Below, in pieces: positions 1 to 5,769 of a stretch of 9,252 nucleotides of DNA. The position numbers and the translations under genes were made by a program. A model generated the notes under the pieces. The model was not told the origin of the DNA. It worked only from the letters and a program-made list of their open reading frames with translations, and did no database searches. This DNA is from Actinomycetota bacterium (GTDB lineage Bacteria > Actinomycetota > Actinomycetes > Streptosporangiales > Streptosporangiaceae): the NCBI GenBank assembly GCA_003168295.1, contig PMST01000327.1, positions 22,001 through 31,252 on the forward strand. The letters are read 5' to 3'. Position 1 is the first letter of the stretch. The number at the start of each line of letters is the position of its first letter.

Positions 1-683
1 TCGCGCTGCGGATGCTGGCCGAAGTGCCCGGGCAGAAGGATAGGTCGGCCCTGTCCCGGCTGATCGCCAAGCTCGAAGGCGCGGCCGGCGAAGCGGCTTC
101 GGCCAGTGCCCAGGTCGCGGTGCAGGTCGACATCCCAGACGAGGCAGCCGAAGCGTACGCCGTCCAGATCCGCGCCGCGATAACCGCGGGACGGCGGCTG
201 CACCTGCGGTATTACGTGCCGAGCCGGGACGAGGCGACCGAGCGTGACGTCGATCCGATGCGGCTGCATATCGTGGAGGGACGGCCGTACCTCGAGGGCT
301 GGTGCCTGCGGGCCGAAGCGATGCGGCTGTTCCGGCTGGACCGGGTGCTCGGCCTTGACGTGCTCGACGTGCCGTCCGCCCCGCCGGAGCAGGCGCAGCC
401 CGTGGACGTGGACCAGGGCCTGTTCCGGCCCTCGCCTGATGACGTGCCGGTGGTGCTCGAGCTGTCCGCGGCCGGACGCTGGGTCGCGGAGTACTACTCG
501 TGCGAGTCGGTGTCCGACCTGGAGGACGGCCGGCTCCGGGTGGTGCTGCGTACTCCGGCTACCGGCCTGGTGCGTCGGCTGGCCCTGCGGCTCGGCGAGG
601 ACGGCCGGGTCATCTCGCCGCCTTCGCTGGTCGATGAGGTCCGCGAGAGCGCTGCGGCCGCCCTGGCGAATTACGTCGTTTGA
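1..683 (+). CDS. pafC: PafC, WYL-domain transcriptional regulator (5' end missing)
   Basis: This is the C-terminal 226 residues of a WYL-domain regulator. The reading frame (first full codon at 3) is open at the left edge, so about 90-100 residues, including the helix-turn-helix, lie outside the window. The visible part opens with a linker like those of PafC proteins (ALRMLAEVPGQKD). The WYL core follows at visible residues 66-120: LHLRYYVPSRDE, then DPMRL, PYLEGWC and RLFRLDRV. The signature triad is PYL here instead of WYL, a common variant. A WCX-type C-terminal domain ends at 683. In mycobacteria PafB and PafC form a complex that activates LexA-independent DNA-damage genes, and WYL domains are thought to sense nucleic acid. 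The identification rests on the WYL sequence plus the tatA-tatC-helY genes downstream. pafB and pafA would be expected to the left. Another WYL regulator is possible but unlikely. Confidence 0.87.
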   Translation, partial: ALRMLAEVPGQKDRSALSRLIAKLEGAAGEAASASAQVAVQVDIPDEAAEAYAVQIRAAITAGRRLHLRYYVPSRDEATERDVDPMRLHIVEGRPYLEGWCLRAEAMRLFRLDRVLGLDVLDVPSAPPEQAQPVDVDQGLFRPSPDDVPVVLELSAAGRWVAEYYSCESVSDLEDGRLRVVLRTPATGLVRRLALRLGEDGRVISPPSLVDEVRESAAAALANYVV

Positions 684-801
684 GGCCATCCGATGCCCGC
701 CCCGCTCCGAATAGCAGCTTGAGTGGGCAGAGGGGACCAAATAAGCCGAGCGGTGGCACGCCGTCCGCCTGGCGGAACAGTGTCCCCGCTTTGCTGCCGT
801 G

Positions 802-814
802 TAGACTCTGGCCG
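802..814 (+). promoter_or_regulatory. Putative promoter -10 element for tatA
   Basis: TAGACT at 802-807 is a good match to the actinobacterial vegetative -10 form (TAnnnT, often TAGAnT). The expected start of transcription is about 6-7 nt downstream, at or near 814. No convincing -35 is present at 16-19 nt spacing, which is common for such promoters. The leader to tatA would be only about 34 nt and contains the Shine-Dalgarno AGAGGA (837-842), 5 nt before the ATG. This would separate tatA transcription from the paf genes. Confidence 0.45.
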
Positions 815-858
815 TGAAAGATGTCTCCCCGCCGATAGAGGACTGCCATGATTGGTGA
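814..858 (+). CDS. Possible leaderless upstream micro-ORF overlapping tatA
   Basis: A GTG at 814 lies exactly where transcription from the TAGACT element should begin. It opens a 14-codon frame (MKDVSPPIEDCHDW, with GTG read as Met) that ends with TGA at 856-858. The frame differs from that of tatA and overlaps the tatA ATG at 848. If the transcript starts at 814, this peptide would be translated without a leader and ribosomes would end 8-10 nt past the tatA start, which could couple or tune tatA translation. This is inferred from spacing only. Chance occurrence is quite possible, and the peptide resembles nothing I recognise. Confidence 0.22.
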   Translation: MKDVSPPIEDCHDW

Positions 859-1240
859 CCTGTTCGACAGCCCCTGGAAGATCCTGATCGTCGCCGTTGT
901 CCTGATCGTGCTGTTCGGGTCGAAGAAGCTGCCCGACGCGGCGCGCTCCCTGGGCAAGTCGATGCGCATCCTGAAGACCGAGGTCAGCAGCCTGCATCAC
1001 GACGACGAGCCCGAGTCGGGTTCCTCAGCGGCCCCTGGTGCCTCGACGGGGTTCCCGCCGCCCGCGCAGCTCGCCGCCAGCCAGTCGCCCGCGCAGGCTG
1101 CCCAGCCGGCCGACCAGTCGCAGATCGACGTGCTGCAGCAGCAGATCCGTGATCTGCAGCGTGCGGCCGCCATGGACCCGGTGCCCGCGGCCCAGGCCGG
1201 AGCGGCGTCAGAGCCTCAGCGGACCCAGCAGTCTAGCTAG
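848..1240 (+). CDS. tatA: TatA, twin-arginine translocase pore subunit
   Basis: A 130-residue TatA. TatA oligomers help folded, twin-arginine-signal proteins cross the cytoplasmic membrane using the proton motive force, after TatC has bound the substrate. The sequence has a short extracytoplasmic N-terminus and one transmembrane helix (about residues 9-23, WKILIVAVVLIVLFG). The FGSKKLPD hinge follows at 23-30, then an amphipathic helix to about residue 46 (ARSLGKSMRILKTEV). The cytoplasmic tail is Ala/Gln/Pro/Ser-rich and contains a predicted helical segment, IDVLQQQIRDLQRA (93-106). With that tail the protein is longer than the usual 80-100 residues. The start is supported by AGAGGA 5 nt upstream. 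tatC follows after 36 nt, so the two are probably co-transcribed. No tatB is seen; actinobacteria usually carry it elsewhere. Confidence 0.93.
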   Translation: MIGDLFDSPWKILIVAVVLIVLFGSKKLPDAARSLGKSMRILKTEVSSLHHDDEPESGSSAAPGASTGFPPPAQLAASQSPAQAAQPADQSQIDVLQQQIRDLQRAAAMDPVPAAQAGAASEPQRTQQSS

Positions 1241-1276
1241 GCTCGAACCTACTGGCCTTACTGCGGGAAAGCGGTC

Positions 1277-2206
1277 ATGGCGAAACTTCCTGGTGCCGTT
1301 CAGGGCGCTCGCATCGTGGGTGAGCGTTTCGTGCGCTCGCAGCGGCAGCAGAACCCGGACGGCCGGATGCCACTCATGGATCACATCCGTGAGCTGCGCA
1401 ACCGCGTCGTCAAGATGGCGCTCGCGCTCATCGTGGGGATGATCGTCGGGTTCGTGGTCTTCAAGTGGGCGTTTCAAATCATCGAGCACCCGCTGTGCGC
1501 GGCAGACGTAAACGGCCATACGGGCTGTAAGACGCTGGGTGTCAACAGGCTCGTCCTAGACGGGCCGCTCGACACGTTCTACATGCGAGTCAAGGTCGCC
1601 TTCATCGTCGGGCTGATACTGAGCTGCCCGGTCTGGCTCTATCAGCTCTGGGCCTTCGTCGCGCCCGGCCTGTACTCCAGGGAGAAGCGCTGGAGCTATA
1701 TCTTCCTTGGTTCGGCGGTCCCGCTGTTCCTGATCGGTGTCACGCTGGCCTACTGGTCGCTGACCAGGACCATGGACTACCTGCTCCACCTGACGCCGCA
1801 AGGCGTCTCGAACCTGATCGACTTCGATCAGTATCTCAGCTTCGTCTTGACGATGATGCTGGCCTTCGGGCTGGCCTTTGAGCTGCCCCTCATCATCGTC
1901 ATGCTGAACATGGCCGGCATCTTGAGCCATGCGCGGTTCAAGAAGTGGCGCCGGGTGATGATCTTCGCGGTCTTCGTGATCGCCGGCATGGCTAACCCGA
2001 GCCCGGACCCGATCACCATGCTGATCCTCGGCGGGGCCTGCGTGGCCATGGTCGAGGTGGCCGAGTTCATCGTGTGGTCCAACGACCGGCGCCGGGCCCG
2101 GCTGCATCCCTCGCCTTACGCGGGCCTGGCCGACGATGAGCTGTCGCCGATCGACCTCGAGGACACCGACCCTGACCCCAACTCCAGGAACAGCCGGTTC
2201 AACTAG
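1277..2206 (+). CDS. tatC: TatC, twin-arginine translocase signal-recognition subunit
   Basis: A 309-residue polytopic protein, the receptor that reads twin-arginine signal peptides and recruits TatA. The N-terminal TatC motif MPLMDHIRELRNRV is at 31-44. Six transmembrane segments can be placed at about 46-66, 108-129, 141-163, 186-211, 227-245 and 248-268. Conserved elements include WAFVAPGLYSREKRW at 125-139, where E136 matches the signal-binding Glu103 of E. coli TatC. Others are FELP (201-204) in TM4 and NPSPD (240-244). The start at 1277 is preferred because GGGAAAG lies at 1265-1271 and a NPDGRM lead-in is usual in actinobacterial TatC. The alternative Met31 (1367) has no good ribosome site. 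The C-terminal tail is cytoplasmic and acidic (about 281-302). The first extracytoplasmic loop has two cysteines, C74 and C84, that could pair. Confidence 0.95.
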   Translation: MAKLPGAVQGARIVGERFVRSQRQQNPDGRMPLMDHIRELRNRVVKMALALIVGMIVGFVVFKWAFQIIEHPLCAADVNGHTGCKTLGVNRLVLDGPLDTFYMRVKVAFIVGLILSCPVWLYQLWAFVAPGLYSREKRWSYIFLGSAVPLFLIGVTLAYWSLTRTMDYLLHLTPQGVSNLIDFDQYLSFVLTMMLAFGLAFELPLIIVMLNMAGILSHARFKKWRRVMIFAVFVIAGMANPSPDPITMLILGGACVAMVEVAEFIVWSNDRRRARLHPSPYAGLADDELSPIDLEDTDPDPNSRNSRFN

Positions 2207-2248
2207 CGACCCGGTGACCCGCGGCGACCGGTGAGCTCGCCGAGGGCC

Positions 2249-2262
2249 TAATCTGGAATCCA
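2249..2262 (+). promoter_or_regulatory. Putative -10 element giving a leaderless helY mRNA
   Basis: TAATCT (2249-2254) matches TAnnnT and is followed after 7 nt by the helY ATG. That spacing would place the transcription start on or next to the A of the start codon. Only a weak GGAA (2255-2258) lies in the Shine-Dalgarno region, too close to act well, which fits leaderless translation. Direct read-through from tatC (55-nt gap) is the alternative. Confidence 0.4.
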
Positions 2263-5219
2263 TGACCACTCCGGCGGATCGGTACGCCTCGTTCCGCGAA
2301 CGGCAGGCCGACCCGGAGTTCGCTTCCTTCCGCTCGCTGTACGAGTTCGACTTCGACGACTTCCAGGTCGCCGCCTGCGGTGCGCTCGGCGGGGGGAGCG
2401 GTGTGCTTGTGGCCGCGCCCACCGGCTCAGGCAAGACGGTGGTCGGCGAGTACGCCGTGCACCTGGCGCTGGCCCAGGGCCGCAAGTGCTTCTACACCAC
2501 GCCGATCAAGGCGCTGTCCAACCAGAAGTACGCCGACCTCGTGCGCCGCTACGACAGCCAGACGGTGGGGCTGCTCACCGGGGATAACAGCATCAACTCC
2601 GGCGCGCCGGTGGTCGTGATGACCACCGAGGTGCTGCGCAACATGCTGTACACCGGCTCGACGGCGCTGGCGGGCCTGGGCTACGTCGTCCTGGACGAGG
2701 TGCACTACCTGGCGGACAGGTCCCGCGGCGCGGTCTGGGAAGAGGTGATCATCCACCTGCCCGAATCAGTGCGGGTGGTGGCGCTGTCCGCGACGGTGAG
2801 CAACGCGGAGGAGTTCGGGGAGTGGCTGGATCAGGTCCGCGGCGGCACGGCGGTCATCGTGGACGAGCACCGTCCGGTGCCGCTGTGGCAGCACGTGCTG
2901 GCCGGGAACCGGCTCTACGACCTGTTCACCGACGACGATCACACCCGCGTCAACTCCGAGTTGCTCCGGGTGGCCCAGCGGGATACCTGGATCGAGCGCA
3001 AGGCCCCGGGCCGGCCGGCCCGGGGCGGCAGGCGGCCCCGCCGGTTTCCGGTGCCATACCGGCCCGACGTCATCGCGCGGCTGGACGCCAGCGGGCTGCT
3101 GCCCGCGATCACGTTCATCTTCAGCCGGGCCGGCTGCAACGCCGCCGTCGAGCAGTGCCTGCACGCGGGCCTGCGGCTGACCACGCCGGAAGAGGCCGAG
3201 GTCATCAAGCGGACCGCCGAACGCCGCACCGCCGATATCCCGCCGGAGGACCTCGCCGTCCTGGGCTACGGCGAATGGCTGGATGGCCTGCGGCGGGGGA
3301 TCGCCGCGCACCATGCGGGCATGCTGCCTGCCTTCAAGGAAGTGGTTGAGGAACTGTTCGCGGCCGGGCTGGTCCGCGCGGTGTTCGCGACCGAGACGCT
3401 CGCCCTCGGCATCAACATGCCGGCCAGGACCGTGGTCATCGAGAAGCTGGATAAGTGGAACGGCGAGACCCACGCGAACCTGACGGCGGGGGAGTACACC
3501 CAGCTGACCGGGCGCGCCGGGCGGCGCGGCATCGACGTGGAGGGGCACGCAGTCGTGCTGTGGCAGCCGGGAATGGATCCCGGCGCGGTCGCGGGCCTGG
3601 CCAGCACCCGTACCTATCCGCTCAATTCGAGCTTCCGGCCCTCTTACAACATGGCCGTCAACCTGACCGGCTGGGCCGGGCGGGATCGGGCCTCACGGCT
3701 GCTCGAGTCCTCCTTCGCCCAGTTCCAGGCCGATCGCGGCGTCCTGGGGCTGACCAGGCTCCTGCGCAAGAACCGTCAGGCGATGGCCGAACTGGCCGCC
3801 GCGATGACGTGCGAGAAAGGTGATTTCGCCGAGTACGCCCAGATAAGAAGATCATTGTCGGAACGAGAACGGGATCTGTCCCGGGCCAAGGCCACCTCTC
3901 GACGGGCGGAAGCCGCCAGGTCGCTCTCGCAGCTGCGCCCGGGTGACATCATCCGGGTGCCGGGCGGCCGGCGGGCCGGGATGGCCGTGGTCCTGCAGCC
4001 GGGCCTGCATTCGGCCCGCGGGAGTGACGGCGGCAACGGCCGCCAGGGCCATGGGGGCTACCAGGAGCAAGGTCAGCCTGGCCACGGCCGGGCGCAAGGC
4101 GGGCCCACCGCTGATGCCCGGACGTTCATCGGCTTCGCCGGGCCGGGCCCGCTGGTACTGACCGAAGGCCGGCAGGTCAAGCGGCTGGCCGTGGCAGACT
4201 TTCCCGTGCCGGCTGAGGTCATCGACAAGATCCGGATTCCCGGGTCGTTCAGCCCCCGCTCTCCGCAGCACCGCAAGGATCTCGCCGCCACGATGCGGAA
4301 CCGGCTGGCCAGTCGTGACCTGGCCGGCTCGAAGGCCGCCAGGCGGCCGACGCGGGCGGCTGACTGGGAGCAGACCGCTCCAGAATCCGTCGAAGACGTG
4401 GCCGAACTACGGCGCCGGATGCGCCGGCACCCGTGCCATGACTGCCCGGAGCGGGAGGACCACGCCCGGTACGCGGAACGTTACATGCGGCTCCGGCGCG
4501 AGACCGAGGCGGTGGAGCGCCGGGTGGCCGGCCGCTCGCACGTGATCGCCCGCACCTTCGGCCGCGTCTGCCGCGTGCTGGAACGACTCAGCTACCTGGA
4601 CGGCGACACCGTCACCCCCGACGGGCAGCGGCTGGCCCGGCTGTACAGCGAGCTTGACCTGCTGGCCGCCGAATGCCTGCGCCGCGGCCTGTGGGACGGC
4701 CTGTCCCCGGCCGAACTCGCGGCCTGCGTGTCTGCCCTGTCGTTCGAGTCCCGGCAGGCCGACGACGCTCAGCCGCCCAGGCTGCCCAAGGGCCCGGTGC
4801 CCGAGGCGCTCGCCGCCACGATCAGGACCTGGGGCGAGCTCGATCAGCTGGAGAAAGACAACGAGCTGTCGTTCCTGCGCGAGCCCGACCTCGGCTTCGC
4901 CTGGGCCGCGTACCGCTGGGCGCGGGGAGCGAGGCTGGAAAGCGTACTCGACGAGTCACCCGATCTGACCCCCGGCGACTTCGTCCGCTCCGTCAAGCAG
5001 CTGATAGACCTCCTCGACCAGATCGCTTCCGCCACCCCTTCCGACCCGAAGACCCTGTCAGCCCGACCGGACCTGTCAGCCCGACCGGACCTGTCAGCTC
5101 CGCCGGACCTGTCAGCCCCGCCGGATCCGTCAGCATCGCGCACCGTGGCTGCGACCGCCCGCGCCGCGATCGACGCGATGCGCCGCGGCGTGATCGCCTA
5201 CTCAGCCGTCGCCGACTAG
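2262..5219 (+). CDS. helY: HelY, Ski2/Mtr4-like DExH-box helicase
   Basis: A 985-residue superfamily 2 helicase of the Ski2/Mtr4 group, predicted to unwind RNA or RNA-DNA using ATP. The physiological role of bacterial HelY is not settled. RecA domain 1 holds Walker A APTGSGKT (52-59), TTPIKALSNQK (79-89), the DEVH box (145-148) and SAT (176-178). RecA domain 2 holds FIFSRAGC (285-292), ETLALGINMPART (378-390) and motif VI QLTGRAGRRGID (414-425). The winged-helix, arch-like and helical-bundle regions follow, including the conserved HPCHDCPEREDHARYAER (723-740). It is longer than the 906-residue M. tuberculosis protein. The excess comes from a Gly/Gln/His-rich insertion at about 583-622 and a SARPDL-type repeat at about 933-958, just before the conserved C-terminal helix (ARAAIDAMRRGVIAY, 966-980). 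The core motifs are intact, so it should be active. Confidence 0.93.
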   Translation: MTTPADRYASFRERQADPEFASFRSLYEFDFDDFQVAACGALGGGSGVLVAAPTGSGKTVVGEYAVHLALAQGRKCFYTTPIKALSNQKYADLVRRYDSQTVGLLTGDNSINSGAPVVVMTTEVLRNMLYTGSTALAGLGYVVLDEVHYLADRSRGAVWEEVIIHLPESVRVVALSATVSNAEEFGEWLDQVRGGTAVIVDEHRPVPLWQHVLAGNRLYDLFTDDDHTRVNSELLRVAQRDTWIERKAPGRPARGGRRPRRFPVPYRPDVIARLDASGLLPAITFIFSRAGCNAAVEQCLHAGLRLTTPEEAEVIKRTAERRTADIPPEDLAVLGYGEWLDGLRRGIAAHHAGMLPAFKEVVEELFAAGLVRAVFATETLALGINMPARTVVIEKLDKWNGETHANLTAGEYTQLTGRAGRRGIDVEGHAVVLWQPGMDPGAVAGLASTRTYPLNSSFRPSYNMAVNLTGWAGRDRASRLLESSFAQFQADRGVLGLTRLLRKNRQAMAELAAAMTCEKGDFAEYAQIRRSLSERERDLSRAKATSRRAEAARSLSQLRPGDIIRVPGGRRAGMAVVLQPGLHSARGSDGGNGRQGHGGYQEQGQPGHGRAQGGPTADARTFIGFAGPGPLVLTEGRQVKRLAVADFPVPAEVIDKIRIPGSFSPRSPQHRKDLAATMRNRLASRDLAGSKAARRPTRAADWEQTAPESVEDVAELRRRMRRHPCHDCPEREDHARYAERYMRLRRETEAVERRVAGRSHVIARTFGRVCRVLERLSYLDGDTVTPDGQRLARLYSELDLLAAECLRRGLWDGLSPAELAACVSALSFESRQADDAQPPRLPKGPVPEALAATIRTWGELDQLEKDNELSFLREPDLGFAWAAYRWARGARLESVLDESPDLTPGDFVRSVKQLIDLLDQIASATPSDPKTLSARPDLSARPDLSAPPDLSAPPDPSASRTVAATARAAIDAMRRGVIAYSAVAD
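5054..5125 (+). repeat. 18-bp tandem repeat in the 3' part of helY
   Basis: There are four consecutive 18-bp units, CCTGTCAGCCCGACCGGA at 5054 and 5072 (identical), then diverged copies at 5090 and 5108. A further degenerate part-unit runs to about 5135. Each unit adds six residues, giving the SARPDL / SAPPDL series at HelY residues about 933-958. The unit length is a multiple of three, so copy-number change would keep the frame. It sits in the linker between the last two conserved helical segments, so it should be tolerated structurally. Confidence 0.9.
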
Positions 5220-5249
5220 TACGTGGATCCTCCTGACGTCTGCCCGGTC

Positions 5250-5277
5250 ACCAGCACGTGGCAGACTAGGTGCTGGT
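5250..5277 (+). terminator. Stem-loop 30 nt after helY
   Basis: ACCAGCAC (5250-5257) and GTGCTGGT (5270-5277) form a perfect 8-bp stem with a 12-nt loop. No T-tract follows, so it is a weak terminator candidate. It may instead protect the 3' end of the helY transcript or be part of the leader of the next gene. Confidence 0.35.
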
Positions 5278-5285
5278 TGTGATGT

Positions 5286-5314
5286 GTCAGCCGCGGTTAC
5301 CGGCTGGCCTTTCT
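5286..5314 (+). terminator. Probable intrinsic terminator of helY (or attenuator before the zinc-ribbon gene)
   Basis: GTCAGCCG (5286-5293) pairs with CGGCTGGC (5301-5308) in 8 bp with one G-U pair and a 7-nt loop. It is followed directly by CTTTCT (5309-5314). Hairpin plus short T-rich run is the usual shape of an actinobacterial intrinsic terminator. It lies 66 nt past the helY stop and 52 nt before the next start codon, so it could end helY or control entry into the next gene. Confidence 0.5.
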
Positions 5315-5316
5315 GC

Positions 5317-5332
5317 CCTCCCTTCGGGGGGG
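5317..5332 (+). other. UUCG-tetraloop hairpin in the leader of the zinc-ribbon gene
   Basis: CCTCCC (5317-5322), TTCG and GGGGGG (5327-5332) make a 6-bp hairpin with one U-G pair. It is capped by the very stable cUUCGg tetraloop and lies 33 nt upstream of the ATG at 5366. The Shine-Dalgarno at 5355-5360 is outside the stem and stays free. It might stabilise mRNA or pause polymerase; no function is shown. Confidence 0.45.
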
Positions 5333-5365
5333 TACGGCCCGCATCCAGGGCTGGAAGGAAAAGCT

Positions 5366-5554
5366 ATGACGATCACCCGGACTCCTCGGGCGGGCCTTCC
5401 TGCGGTCTGCCATTTCTGCCACGGACCGCTTCTTGCCAGCCACCGGCACGTACTGGCTGCGGAGGAGCGAGCGGTGTTCTGCGCCTGCCCCGCCTGCTCG
5501 GAGTTGTTTCACCGCGAGGTCAGCCCCGGTCCCGCGCGGCCCGCGCGCTCATGA
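5366..5554 (+). CDS. Zinc-ribbon miniprotein, 62 aa, DUF5947-like N-terminal motif
   Basis: A 62-residue ORF with cysteines at 15, 18, 39, 41 and 44 (CHFC ... CACPAC) and the pattern SHRHVLAAEERAVFCACPACSELFHR between and after them. This is a treble-clef or zinc-ribbon-like metal site. From memory it resembles the N-terminal ribbon of the actinobacterial DUF5947 family (CxxC, EHRHL, LCACRACxLLF), which is about 200 residues long and occurs near NiFe-hydrogenase genes. Only the ribbon is present here and no hydrogenase gene is visible. The start at 5366 is preferred over an in-frame ATG at 5270 because AAGGAA (5355-5360) sits 5 nt upstream and the earlier start would run through the hairpins. 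Third-position GC is about 77% by hand count, lower than in the neighbours. It may be a remnant domain or a functional small protein. Function unknown. Confidence 0.6.
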   Translation: MTITRTPRAGLPAVCHFCHGPLLASHRHVLAAEERAVFCACPACSELFHREVSPGPARPARS

Positions 5555-5667
5555 GCGCCGAACGATAGCGGCGGCCTGCCTGAGCATTTTCTCGCCCAGA
5601 ATCGGAGGTCGTCTGCAGCCTCTGGTCAGCTGGCGATAGGCCAGGCGGGTAGGACTGAAGGTGCATG

Positions 5668-5726
5668 AACGTTAACTCATTGATCAACGTTGCCTATGCG
5701 TTGCGACATTGATTGGCATTGGTGCC
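5668..5726 (+). promoter_or_regulatory. AT-rich cluster of palindromes and direct repeats upstream of the thiol dioxygenase gene
   Basis: Within 60 nt there are two AACGTT palindromes (5668-5673 and 5686-5691), GTTAAC (5671-5676) and TTGATCAA (5680-5687). There are also two CATTGAT copies (5678-5684 and 5707-5713) and two CGTTGC copies 11 nt apart (5688 and 5699). GGCA-N4-TGCC lies at 5715-5726. The base composition is strikingly AT-richer than the surroundings. The density and near-helical spacing suggest a regulator-binding region, probably for the dioxygenase gene. The regulator is unknown. Confidence 0.4.
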
Positions 5727-5749
5727 GGGACGCCGATGATCGCTAACCT
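5713..5749 (+). promoter_or_regulatory. Candidate promoter elements for the thiol dioxygenase gene
   Basis: Two readings are possible. TTGGCA (5713-5718) with GATGAT (5735-5740) at 16-nt spacing gives a sigma-70-like pair. Alternatively TAACCT (5744-5749) fits the TAnnnT -10 form, with TTGGTG (5719-5724) at 19 nt as a poor -35. Either places the start of transcription at about 5747-5757, a short distance before the strong ribosome site. The sequence alone cannot decide between them. Confidence 0.35.
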
Positions 5750-5757
5750 GAGAGCAC

Positions 5758-5766
5758 AGAGGAGGT
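5758..5766 (+). promoter_or_regulatory. Very strong Shine-Dalgarno of the thiol dioxygenase gene
   Basis: AGAGGAGGT lies 3 nt before the ATG at 5770 (GGAGG core 4 nt before it) and is close to the full anti-16S complement. It is the strongest ribosome site in the window. It fixes the start codon and suggests high translation when the gene is transcribed. Confidence 0.75.
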
Positions 5767-5769
5767 GTC

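Noticed and set aside
732..787. GGGGAC ... GTCCCC pairing between pafC and tatA as a terminator
   Set aside because: It is only a 6-bp long-range match enclosing 44 nt with weak internal stems and no T-run; chance is more likely.
1556..2485. Long minus-strand open frame of 309 codons opposite tatC and the helY start
   Set aside because: Its composition (His/Arg/Asp/Gly/Gln-rich, no domain) is typical of the antisense of GC-rich genes, and the + strand here is clearly tatC and helY.
4673..5236. Collagen-like SPTGPVSPTGPVS frame overlapping the helY 3' end
   Set aside because: It is the 18-bp helY repeat read in another frame; the helY frame continues with the conserved C-terminal helix.
5270..5365. 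Longer version of the zinc-ribbon protein starting at 5270
   Set aside because: It would translate through the hairpins and lacks a good ribosome site, whereas 5366 has AAGGAA at proper spacing.
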